NCBI RefSeq assembly: GCF_014190935.1
Contig: NZ_JACHVV010000003.1
Coordinates: forward strand, 62,001 to 126,000
DNA length: 64,000 nt
Direction of reading: 5' to 3'
Source of the DNA: Chryseomonas sp014190935
GTDB lineage: Bacteria; Pseudomonadota; Gammaproteobacteria; Pseudomonadales; Pseudomonadaceae
Shown: piece by piece, positions 9,729-18,141 of the stretch
How positions within the stretch are numbered: position 1 is the stretch's first letter
How the letters are laid out: each line of letters begins with the position of its first letter
Notes under the pieces: model-generated
What the model was told of the DNA's origin: nothing
Databases searched by the model: none
The model's input: the letters and a program-made list of their open reading frames with translations, nothing else
Made by a program: the position numbers and the translations under genes

Positions 9729-9747
9729 GGTGGCGGATACTGCCACC
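9729..9747. terminator. Possible hairpin after thiI
   Basis: GGTGGC (9729-9734) pairs with GCCACC (9742-9747) across a seven-base loop, 16 bases after the thiI stop on the minus strand. No T-tract follows, so its terminator function is doubtful. Confidence 0.35.
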
Positions 9748-9763
9748 CAGCAGGCCCGGCTGC

Positions 9764-11218
9764 TTAGGCCGGACGATAAACGCGCACATTGGCGTGCCCT
9801 TCGGTGAGCAGGTGATGGGCGTGCAGCCGGCTCATCACCCCGCGGTCGCAATAGAGAAGGTACTGGCGATTCTCGTCCAGTTCCTTGAAACGGCTGTTGA
9901 GTGCGAAGAACGGCATGGTCTGCACCTCGATGCCGGGCAACTCCAGCGGCTGGTCTTCCTGGGCGTCGGGATGGCGAATGTCCACCACGACCTGCCCGGG
10001 CAGCGGCTGATCCACCTCTTCCACCTGCACGTCCTTGCCCAGCTCCTCGATCACCTTGTCGACGGTGATGAAGCGCGCGCGTTCCAGCGCGGCGTCGAGC
10101 ACCGCCAGGTCGAACTTGCCTTCCTCGTGCTCCACCCGCAGGGCCTTGGCCTTGGTGGTGGGATTCACCGAGATGATGCCGCAGTACTCGGGCATGTGCT
10201 TGGCGAAGTCGGCGGTGCCGATGCGCTGGGCGGTGTCGATGATGTCCTGCTTGTGGCTGGCCAGCAGCGGGCGCAGCACCAGGGTATCGGTGGCCTTGTC
10301 GATCACCGCCAGGTTGGTCAGGGTCTGGCTGGAGACCTGGGAGACGGCCTCGCCGGTCACCAGCGCCTCGATCTGCAGCTGCTCGGCGATGCGACTGGCC
10401 GCGCGCAGCATCATGCGCTTGAGGATCACGCCCATGTGGCTGTCGTCGCACTGGGTGAGGATCTGCCCCACCACTTCCTCGAAGGGCACGCTGATGAACA
10501 GCACACGCTGGGAGCGCCCGTACTTCTCCCAGAGATAGTGGGCCACTTCCATCACGCCCAGTTCGTGGGCGCGCCCGCCGAGATTGAAGAAGCAGAAATG
10601 GCTGACCATCCCGCGTCTCATCATCTGGTAGGCGGCCACGGTGGAATCGAAACCACCGGACATCAGCACCAGCACCTGCTCCAGGGCGCCCAGCGGATAA
10701 CCGCCCAGCCCTTCGTGGTGCTCGTCGATGATGAACAGCTGCTGGTCACGGATCTCCAGGCGGACGTTCACCTCGGGATTCTTCAGGGCGATGCCGGCGC
10801 CGCCGCAGCGTTCGCGCAGGCCACCACCGACATGGCGCTCGACGTCCATCGAGGAGAAGTCATGGCGACCGGCACGCTTGCAGCGCACCGAGAACACCTT
10901 GCCGCGCACCCGCTCGCCGAAGTGGCGGACGCACAACTCGAGAATCGAGTCGAAATCGCCCAGCGGATACTCGTGCACCTCGAGGAACTGGCCGATGCCG
11001 GGGGTGCAGGCCAGCCGCTGCTTCATCTCCGCCAGCAGCCGCGGCTCGTCGAGCGCGGTCTCCAGGGTGATGTTGTCCCAGACCCCTTCCACGCGGACAT
11101 CCGGATCCAGATCGCGCAGCACGACACGAATGTTCTTCACCAGCTGGCGAATGAAATTCTTGCGCACCGGGCGACTCTTGATGGTGATTTCCGGAAAGAC
11201 CTTGATGATGAGCTTCAT
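9764..11218 (-). CDS. thiI: tRNA 4-thiouridine synthase / thiazole sulfur carrier ThiI
   Basis: Transfers sulfur from IscS persulfide to U8 of tRNA and, in many bacteria, to ThiS for thiamine synthesis. 484 residues, the long form: N-terminal ferredoxin-like/THUMP region about 1-165, PP-loop adenylation domain with SGGFDS near residue 187, and a C-terminal rhodanese domain. The rhodanese loop YCDRGVMS supplies the persulfide Cys, and a second conserved Cys lies in EYCGIIS. The start at 11218 gives the canonical MKLIIKVFPEITIKS. The gene is divergent from glnA across 385 bases. Confidence 0.96.
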   Translation of the reverse strand: MKLIIKVFPEITIKSRPVRKNFIRQLVKNIRVVLRDLDPDVRVEGVWDNITLETALDEPRLLAEMKQRLACTPGIGQFLEVHEYPLGDFDSILELCVRHFGERVRGKVFSVRCKRAGRHDFSSMDVERHVGGGLRERCGGAGIALKNPEVNVRLEIRDQQLFIIDEHHEGLGGYPLGALEQVLVLMSGGFDSTVAAYQMMRRGMVSHFCFFNLGGRAHELGVMEVAHYLWEKYGRSQRVLFISVPFEEVVGQILTQCDDSHMGVILKRMMLRAASRIAEQLQIEALVTGEAVSQVSSQTLTNLAVIDKATDTLVLRPLLASHKQDIIDTAQRIGTADFAKHMPEYCGIISVNPTTKAKALRVEHEEGKFDLAVLDAALERARFITVDKVIEELGKDVQVEEVDQPLPGQVVVDIRHPDAQEDQPLELPGIEVQTMPFFALNSRFKELDENRQYLLYCDRGVMSRLHAHHLLTEGHANVRVYRPA

Positions 11219-11314
11219 GAGCGGGAAACGGGGGGCGGGTAACGCGAAAGAAAAGGGCGAATATCATACCTGAAAACCATCACGCACTCGAATCCAGCCG
11301 ACAAAATCACCTGC

Positions 11315-11331
11315 GGCGCCATTTGAGTGCA
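11315..11331 (+). promoter_or_regulatory. NtrC box 1 of glnA (weaker, about -139)
   Basis: The 17-mer starting GGCGCC and ending GAGTGCA fits the NtrC consensus TGCACY-N5-GGTGCA with a few mismatches. Its centre (11323) is about 139 bases upstream of the start predicted from the sigma-54 box. Confidence 0.6.
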
Positions 11332-11345
11332 GAGACGAATTTACA

Positions 11346-11362
11346 AGCACCAATTTGGTGCG
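11346..11362 (+). promoter_or_regulatory. NtrC box 2 of glnA (strong, about -108)
   Basis: GCACCAATTTGGTGC is a perfect palindrome matching the NtrC consensus. Its centre at 11354 is 31 bp (three helical turns) from box 1 and about 108 bases before the predicted start. This is the enhancer spacing known for enterobacterial glnA. Confidence 0.85.
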
Positions 11363-11435
11363 TAGATACGCCGCCGATTGGCCTGAAAACGGCACGACTG
11401 GCGTCAGGATGGGCTTCCAGCCCATTTGAGGGCAC

Positions 11436-11450
11436 TGGCATACAACTTGC
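11436..11450 (+). promoter_or_regulatory. Sigma-54 promoter of glnA
   Basis: TGGCATACAACTTGC has GG and GC at the exact -24/-12 spacing of RpoN promoters. Transcription should start near 11462, giving a leader of about 142 bases. Confidence 0.88.
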
Positions 11451-11484
11451 TCTCTTGTGAGGCAGCCGCCCCTGGGCCAGCATA

Positions 11485-11580
11485 GGGCGCTTTTCGTGGA
11501 ACGCCGGTCGCTGACCAGGCAGTACGGAAGCGCCCCTCAAGGGCACAGCTGATACCGGGAGTACCGCCAACCGCTCCCGG
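11485..11580 (+). other. Structured leader of glnA mRNA
   Basis: Two stems are visible in the 5' leader: GGGCGCTT (11485-11492) with AAGCGCCC (11528-11535), enclosing an inner GGTC/GACC stem, and CCGGGAG (11555-11561) with CTCCCGG (11574-11580). The ribosome site GGAGG near 11592 stays free. No T-tract follows either stem, so attenuation is not obvious. Confidence 0.45.
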
Positions 11581-11603
11581 CCGAAATTCCTCTGGAGGAA
11601 ACC

Positions 11604-13010
11604 ATGTCGAAGGCTGTTCAACTGATCAAAGAAAACGACGTGAAGTGGGTAGACCTGCGCTTCACCGACACCAAAGGCAAGCAGCAACACGTCACCATGC
11701 CGGCGCGTGACGCGCTGGACGAAGACTTCTTCGCCCACGGCAAGATGTTCGACGGCTCCTCCATCGCCGGCTGGAAAGGCATCGAAGCCTCCGACATGAT
11801 CCTGCTGCCCGACGACAGCACTGCCGTTCTGGATCCCTTCACCGAAGAGCCGACCCTGATCCTGGTCTGCGACATCATCGAACCCTCCACCATGCAGCCC
11901 TACGAGCGCGACCCCCGCGGTATCGCCCGTGCTGCCGAGGAATACCTGAAGTCCACCGGCATCGGCGACACCGTGTTCGTCGGCCCTGAGCCCGAGTTCT
12001 TCATCTTCGACGAAGTGAAGTTCAAGTCGGACATCTCCGGCTCCATGTTCAAGATCTTCTCCGAGCAGGCTTCCTGGAACACCGATGCCGACTTCGAGTC
12101 CGGCAACAAGGGTCACCGTCCGGGCGTCAAGGGCGGCTACTTCCCGGTACCGCCGGTCGATCACGACCATGAAATCCGTACCGCCATGTGCAACGCCCTG
12201 GAAGAGATGGGCTTGGTCGTGGAAGTCCACCACCACGAAGTGGCGACCGCTGGCCAGAACGAGATCGGTGTGCAGTTCAACACCCTGGTCAAGAAAGCCG
12301 ACGAGACCCAGACCCTGAAGTACGTCGTGCACAACGTGGCCGATGCCTACGGCAAGACCGCCACCTTCATGCCCAAGCCCCTGTACGGCGACAACGGCTC
12401 CGGCATGCACGTGCACATGTCCATCTCCAAGGATGGCAAGAACACCTTCGCTGGCGAAGGCTATGCCGGCCTGTCCGATACCGCCCTGTACTTCATCGGC
12501 GGCATCATCAAGCACGGCAAGGCGCTGAACGGCTTCACCAACCCGTCCACCAACAGCTACAAGCGTCTGGTGCCCGGCTTCGAAGCCCCGGTCATGCTGG
12601 CCTACTCGGCTCGCAACCGTTCCGCCTCCATCCGTATCCCCTATGTGTCGAGCCCGAAAGCCCGTCGCATCGAAGCCCGCTTCCCGGATCCGGCTGCCAA
12701 CCCCTACCTGTGCTTCGCCGCCCTGCTGATGGCCGGCCTGGACGGTATCCAGAACAAGATCCACCCCGGCGATGCCGCCGACAAGAACCTGTACGATCTG
12801 CCGCCGGAAGAAGGCAAGAAGATCCCGCAGGTCTGCGGCAGCCTGAAGGAAGCCCTGGAAGCCCTGGACGCCGGTCGCGCGTTCCTGACCAAGGGCGGCG
12901 TCTTCACCGACGAGTTCATCGATGCCTACATCGAGCTGAAGTCCGAGGAAGAGATCAAGGTGCGTACCTTCGTGCACCCGCTGGAATACGACCTGTACTA
13001 CAGCGTCTGA
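11604..13010 (+). CDS. glnA: Glutamine synthetase type I
   Basis: Makes glutamine from glutamate, ammonia and ATP; cytosolic dodecamer and the central enzyme of ammonium assimilation. 468 residues, standard GSI length, with a good GGAGG ribosome site. Visible motifs are MFDGSSIAGWKGI, GPEPEFFIFD, NGSGMHVHMS and the adenylylation loop NLYDLPPEE, whose Tyr is residue 397, the modified position in E. coli; GlnE-dependent control is therefore expected. Transcription is from a sigma-54 promoter with two NtrC boxes. ntrBC follow downstream, so enzyme and regulators are linked. Confidence 0.98.
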   Translation: MSKAVQLIKENDVKWVDLRFTDTKGKQQHVTMPARDALDEDFFAHGKMFDGSSIAGWKGIEASDMILLPDDSTAVLDPFTEEPTLILVCDIIEPSTMQPYERDPRGIARAAEEYLKSTGIGDTVFVGPEPEFFIFDEVKFKSDISGSMFKIFSEQASWNTDADFESGNKGHRPGVKGGYFPVPPVDHDHEIRTAMCNALEEMGLVVEVHHHEVATAGQNEIGVQFNTLVKKADETQTLKYVVHNVADAYGKTATFMPKPLYGDNGSGMHVHMSISKDGKNTFAGEGYAGLSDTALYFIGGIIKHGKALNGFTNPSTNSYKRLVPGFEAPVMLAYSARNRSASIRIPYVSSPKARRIEARFPDPAANPYLCFAALLMAGLDGIQNKIHPGDAADKNLYDLPPEEGKKIPQVCGSLKEALEALDAGRAFLTKGGVFTDEFIDAYIELKSEEEIKVRTFVHPLEYDLYYSV

Positions 13011-13032
13011 TCCCGCTGCGGTAACGCCAAGA

Positions 13033-13059
13033 GGCCTCCTTCGGGAGGCCTTTTCTTTT
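13033..13059 (+). terminator. Intrinsic terminator of glnA
   Basis: GGCCTCC (13033-13039), loop TTCG, GGAGGCC (13044-13050), then a T-rich tail TTTTCTTTT. It lies 23 bases past the glnA stop. Confidence 0.94.
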
Positions 13060-13170
13060 GCCTTGGGAAAACCGCTGCGACCGACGCCAGCGCGGAGCGG
13101 CCGAGCTGCCTACCTGCCCACACGACGCGCCTGCTACCCTTGATCTCCATCGCCCGGCCGAGATTCCGCC

Positions 13171-13689
13171 ATGCCTCGCCTGCTTGCCTGCTGTCTGCTC
13201 TGCCTCGCCTGCTCCGCCCAGGCCGCGATCTACAAGTCGGTGGATGCCGAAGGCAACACGGTATTCAGCGACCAGCCCTCGGCCAACGCCAAGCCGGTGC
13301 AGGTGGCGCCCACCAATACCGTGGACAATCCACGGCCGGCGCCGCCCATCCCCAGTGCGCCTGCGGCGGCGACCCCTGCCGGTCCGGCCTTCAGCCGCCT
13401 GGAGGTCAACGTGCCCGACGATGAGGCCATCCGCGCCAACAACGGTACCTTCTCGGTGGGGGTAGCCGTGGAACCGGCCTTGGGTGCGGGGCAGTCGCTG
13501 CAATTGCTGGTGGACGGCGCCCCCTATGGCAGCCCCGGCCAGAGCACCCGCTTCGGCGTGGCCAATCTGGAGCGCGGCGAGCACCGCTTCGCGGCCCAGG
13601 TGCTGTCCGGCAACGGCGAGGTGATCCAGACCAGTGCCGAAAAGATCGTGACCGTGCAGCGCATCAGCGTCAACAGCCCGGCCCGCTGA
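13171..13689 (+). CDS. DUF4124-domain periplasmic protein A
   Basis: 172 residues: signal peptide of about 18 residues (ending AQA-A), then the short DUF4124 module AIYKSVDAEGNTVFSDQP, a Pro/Ala-rich linker (about 45-75), and a beta-rich domain with LVDGAPYGSPGQSTRFGVANLERGEHRFAAQVL, resembling an immunoglobulin-like fold. Function is unknown. The neighbouring gene B has the same plan and starts on this gene's stop (TGATG overlap), so the two form a duplicated pair. From memory the pair lies between glnA and ntrB in many pseudomonads, but nothing in the proteins points to nitrogen metabolism. Confidence 0.85.
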   Translation: MPRLLACCLLCLACSAQAAIYKSVDAEGNTVFSDQPSANAKPVQVAPTNTVDNPRPAPPIPSAPAAATPAGPAFSRLEVNVPDDEAIRANNGTFSVGVAVEPALGAGQSLQLLVDGAPYGSPGQSTRFGVANLERGEHRFAAQVLSGNGEVIQTSAEKIVTVQRISVNSPAR

Positions 13690-14327
13690 TGCGTCCGCTC
13701 CTGATCCTGCTGCTGCTCTGCCTGCTGCCGCCCGCCCAGGCGGCGGTCTACAGCTATGTCGACAAGGAGGGCAACCGCGTCTACACCGACCAGCCACCCA
13801 AGGGGGTCAAGGCGACCCAGGTGCCGATCACGGTGCCCAACAACCTCAACCAGCAGGGCCAGCCGACCCGCAAGCTGAGTCCGACCCCCGCCGCGCCGGT
13901 GGCCAGAACGCCCAAAGCAGCGCCCTTCCGCTACCAGATGCTGCGCATCCTGGTACCCGAGCCGGATGCCACGGTGATCGATCAGGAAGGGCAACTCATC
14001 GTCAGCCTGGTCAGCGAGCCGGCGTTGCAGCCGGGGCACAGCTACCGGCTGCTGCTGGACGACAAGGAAGCCGGTGCCGGTCGCAGTCCGGTGTTTCCCC
14101 TGGGCAACCTGGATCGCGGCACCCACAGCCTGGTGGCGGAGATCCTCGCCGCCGATGGCAACGTGCTGGAGCGGACGCCGGCGCAGCCCTTCCATCTGCG
14201 CCGCCCCTCGCTGGAGCAGAAACGCCTTGCCCATCCCTGCAGCGACAAGGATTGGGGCAAACGCCCGGAATGCCCGCTGGACATGAAACCGCCCGAACCC
14301 AAGAAATCCTGGCTACCCTTCCTCTAG
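13689..14327 (+). CDS. DUF4124-domain periplasmic protein B
   Basis: 212 residues: signal peptide of about 18 residues, DUF4124 module AVYSYVDKEGNRVYTDQPP, a Pro-rich linker, then a beta-rich domain (SYRLLLDDKEAGAGRSPVFPLGNLDRGTHSL) parallel to that of protein A, and a basic Pro-rich tail. Start codon and upstream stop overlap (TGATG), indicating translational coupling. Function is unknown; probably periplasmic. The stop codon TAG is fused to the first base of a palindrome that serves as terminator and NtrC box for ntrB. Confidence 0.85.
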   Translation: MRPLLILLLLCLLPPAQAAVYSYVDKEGNRVYTDQPPKGVKATQVPITVPNNLNQQGQPTRKLSPTPAAPVARTPKAAPFRYQMLRILVPEPDATVIDQEGQLIVSLVSEPALQPGHSYRLLLDDKEAGAGRSPVFPLGNLDRGTHSLVAEILAADGNVLERTPAQPFHLRRPSLEQKRLAHPCSDKDWGKRPECPLDMKPPEPKKSWLPFL

Positions 14328-14350
14328 CGCACCTATTTGGTGCGCTTTTT
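14327..14350 (+). terminator. Terminator of DUF4124 pair that is also an NtrC box
   Basis: GCGCACC (14327-14333), loop TATTT, GGTGCGC (14339-14345), then TTTTT: a compact intrinsic terminator. The same palindrome fits the NtrC consensus (CGCACC-N5-GGTGCG, 14328-14344), and its centre is about 139 bases before the predicted sigma-54 start of ntrB. Confidence 0.8.
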
Positions 14351-14355
14351 CATTG

Positions 14356-14372
14356 CGCACCATCTTGATACA
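14356..14372 (+). promoter_or_regulatory. Second NtrC box upstream of ntrB
   Basis: CGCACCATCTTGATACA keeps most NtrC consensus positions and is centred at about -111 from the predicted start, 28 bp from the first box. Confidence 0.55.
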
Positions 14373-14448
14373 AATCCGGTTTCGCTCCGCCAGTCGCGCG
14401 GCGGCTGTTAGTGCACGTTACAGCCATCTGCCCTAACTCGGGGCGTCT

Positions 14449-14463
14449 TGGTTTGCTTCTTGC
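14449..14463 (+). promoter_or_regulatory. Sigma-54 promoter of ntrBC
   Basis: TGGTTTGCTTCTTGC has the -24 GG and -12 GC at exact RpoN spacing and is followed by A. The start is predicted near 14475, 24 bases before the ntrB ATG. Together with the two NtrC boxes this implies autoactivation by NtrC. Confidence 0.75.
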
Positions 14464-14498
14464 ATTTTCCTATCGTCCCTATAGCGCTGTGGCCCCTC

Positions 14499-15563
14499 AT
14501 GCCTACCGACGTCATCCACCGACTCCTGCTCGACAACCTCACTACCGCGGTCATCCTGCTCGATGCGGAGTTGCGCCTGGAGTACATGAACCCGGCGGCC
14601 GAGATGCTGCTGGCCATCAGTGGCCAGCGCAGCCATGGCCAGTTCATCAGCGAGCTGTTCACTGAATCGCCCGAGGCCCTGCAGGCCCTGCGTCAGGCGG
14701 TGGACCATGCCCACCCCTTCACCAAGCGCGAGGCGCTGCTGATCTCCACCTCGGGCAACAGCCTCACGGTGGACTATGCGGTGACCCCGATCCTGGATCG
14801 CCACAACACCCTGCTGCTGCTGGAAGTCCATCCTCGCGACCGCCTGCTGCGCATCACCAAGGAAGAGGCGCAGATCTCCAAGCAGGAGACCACCAAGCTG
14901 CTGGTGCGCGGCCTGGCCCACGAGATCAAGAATCCCCTCGGCGGCATCCGCGGCGCGGCCCAGCTGCTGGCGCGCGAGTTGCCGGAAGAAGCGCTCAAGG
15001 ACTACACCAACGTCATCATCGAGGAAGCCGACCGGCTGCGGAATCTGGTCGATCGCATGCTCGGCCCCAACAAGCTGCCGAAGCTCGCCATCACCAACGT
15101 CCACGAGGTACTCGAACGGGTCTGTAGCCTGGTGGAAGCGGAAAGCCAGGGCCTGATCAATCTGGTACGCGACTACGATCCGAGCATTCCCGACCTGCTG
15201 ATCGACCGCGAGCAGATGATCCAGGCGGTGCTCAATATCGTGCGCAACGCCATGCAGGCCATCTCCCAGCAGAACGAACTGCGGCTGGGCCGGGTGACCC
15301 TGAGAACCCGCACCCTGCGCCAGTTCACCATCGGCCACCACCGCCATCGCCTGGTGTGCAAGGTGGAGATCACCGACAACGGCCCGGGCATCCCCCAGGA
15401 CCTGCAGGAAACCATCTTCTATCCCATGGTCAGCGGTCGCCCCGACGGCACCGGCCTCGGGCTCGCCATCACCCAGAACATCATCACCCAGCACCAGGGG
15501 CTGATCGAGTGTGAAAGCCATCCTGGCCACACCGCCTTCAGCATCTTCCTGCCGCTGGAATAA
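14499..15563 (+). CDS. ntrB: Nitrogen sensor histidine kinase NtrB
   Basis: Two-component kinase/phosphatase that answers to PII and controls NtrC; cytosolic. 354 residues from the ATG at 14499, chosen because it begins MPTDVIHRLLLDNLTTAV as in other Pseudomonas NtrB; the 17 upstream in-frame codons overlap the promoter. Domains: PAS about 5-115, then dimerisation/phospho-acceptor GLAHEIKNPLGG with His141, and the HATPase domain with NIVRNAMQA (N box), DNGPGIP and GRPDGTGLGL (G boxes). ntrC starts 12 bases downstream. Confidence 0.97.
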   Translation: MPTDVIHRLLLDNLTTAVILLDAELRLEYMNPAAEMLLAISGQRSHGQFISELFTESPEALQALRQAVDHAHPFTKREALLISTSGNSLTVDYAVTPILDRHNTLLLLEVHPRDRLLRITKEEAQISKQETTKLLVRGLAHEIKNPLGGIRGAAQLLARELPEEALKDYTNVIIEEADRLRNLVDRMLGPNKLPKLAITNVHEVLERVCSLVEAESQGLINLVRDYDPSIPDLLIDREQMIQAVLNIVRNAMQAISQQNELRLGRVTLRTRTLRQFTIGHHRHRLVCKVEITDNGPGIPQDLQETIFYPMVSGRPDGTGLGLAITQNIITQHQGLIECESHPGHTAFSIFLPLE

Positions 15564-15575
15564 CGAGGAGTACGC

Positions 15576-17006
<1,431 letters not shown>

Positions 17007-17023
17007 GGGTTCTCTACCGTGCC

Positions 17024-17831
17024 GTAGGTTGGGCTGAGCGTAAGCGAAGCCCAACGCTTTGGACTATTGGTGCCCTAGCCGGTTACCGAGTTTTGCTGGT
17101 ACTTCTTGTTTCGCTCTCCCGAGCGACTCACTTTTGCCAGTCGCGGCTGCGCGCCCCGGACAAAAGTAAGCAAAAACGCTTGCCCCACCATCCGGCCCTC
17201 CGCTGCGCTCCGGGTCCGCTCGCACCAGCGCTGTTCCGGGGTCGGTCCAGATGGGCCGTCCGTGGCCCGTTAGGCCTCTCGCCTCATCCCTGCGGCTCGA
17301 CCCACTCCACGGCACTGGCGCTCGCCCTCCTGAACGGGGCGATTCGCCAGCCTGAAAGTGTTGGTTGAAGAACACGTCACTAGTAGCCCGTAGCGTGGAC
17401 AACGGCGAAGCCTTGTCCAAGGTGATCGGTCTTACGCGCCAATGGAAAACGCTGCGCGGTTTTCCATGCTACGAATCCTTTGAACAGCGAAGTCTCAGGC
17501 TTGAGCCCCGTCCCTGTCAGTGAGGCCGAGTTCCGGTGTCGTGGCGGGGGTTGCGAGGCAAAACGCCGAGCAAGGCGCGAGGGGCAGGAAGCCCCTTCGT
17601 GCCGTGCCTTGGAGCGGCGCCGGAGCGAGGCGACCCGGAGCGTAGCGAAGGGCCGAAACGTGGGGACAGCGTTTTTGGTTACTTTTGTCCGGGGCGCGCA
17701 GCCGCGATTGGCAAAAGTGACTCGCCCGGGTGGGCGAAATAAAACCATCAGCAAACCGCTGATAATTAGCTTAGGCAGTGACAAGCCCAAACCCGAGACG
17801 TTGGGCTTCGCCAGCGCTTAACCCAACCTAC
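17024..17831. repeat. Composite nested-palindrome element, copy 1 (808 bp)
   Basis: Outer arms of 33 bp (17024-17056 GTAGGTTGGGCTGAGC..., and 17799-17831 its imperfect complement) enclose long inner arms, about 17071-17232 and 17610-17779. Each inner arm contains a local ACTTTTG...CAAAAGT hairpin around GGGGCGCGCAGCCGCG. In the middle lies a third palindrome, GTAGCGTGGA (17388) to TCCATGCTAC (17474). Short open frames inside lack ribosome sites and homologous products, so I treat it as non-coding. There is no transposase. A diverged second copy lies at 60380-61255. It sits between convergent ntrC and the 18142 gene. Confidence 0.85.
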
Positions 17832-17863
17832 GAAATCCTTCAGCACCACCCAACTCCAAAACT

Positions 17864-17878
17864 TGGCACAGCTCCTGC
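17864..17878 (+). promoter_or_regulatory. Sigma-54 promoter of the NrsZ-like RNA
   Basis: TGGCACAGCTCCTGC preceded by T and followed by A is a near-consensus RpoN -24/-12 element. The predicted start is near 17890. No good NtrC box is seen in the 100-150 bases upstream, where the palindromic element's right arm lies. Confidence 0.82.
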
Positions 17879-17889
17879 AATGTCCTAGG

Positions 17890-17982
17890 TAACTACCCTT
17901 TTGGGGACCTCGGTACAGGCAGGCTGGGGAATCCCCTCTTTTCTTCTTGAGGCCATCACCCAGTGTGATGGCCTCTTTTTTT
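17890..17982 (+). ncRNA. nrsZ: NrsZ-like nitrogen-regulated small RNA (candidate)
   Basis: About 93 nt from a sigma-54 promoter to a strong terminator, with no open frame between. The terminator is GAGGCCATCAC (17949-17959), five-base loop, GTGATGGCCTC (17965-17975) and seven T. A short GGGGAATCCCC hairpin lies in the middle. P. aeruginosa NrsZ is likewise RpoN/NtrC-dependent and located just downstream of ntrC; it is longer and made of repeated stem-loop modules, so this would be a short form. Identification rests on position, promoter type and terminator; I could not align it. Confidence 0.65.
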
Positions 17983-18141
17983 CGCCCGCGAAAAGCTGCA
18001 AACCCCAAGCTAGAGCGCCTCCTACCTGATAACCAGATAAACGGGCTTGGCAAAGGCAGACAAGGCGTCAGGGCAACCCGGCACCCTACCCCGTTCCGCT
18101 CTGGTGCAAACCAGCGGTCTTTTGCCTGATAACGGGGCATT
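17983..18141. other. Spacer after the small RNA
   Basis: Between the small-RNA terminator and the stop of the minus-strand membrane protein. It contains two CCTGATAAC direct repeats (near 18024 and 18124). Nothing else is recognised. Confidence 0.4.

Noticed and set aside
17380..17821. Open frames of about 110-136 codons inside the palindromic element, repeated in copy 2
   Set aside because: They lie within inverted-repeat DNA, are rich in Arg/Ala/Gly, differ in frame between copies and have no ribosome sites; treated as non-coding.
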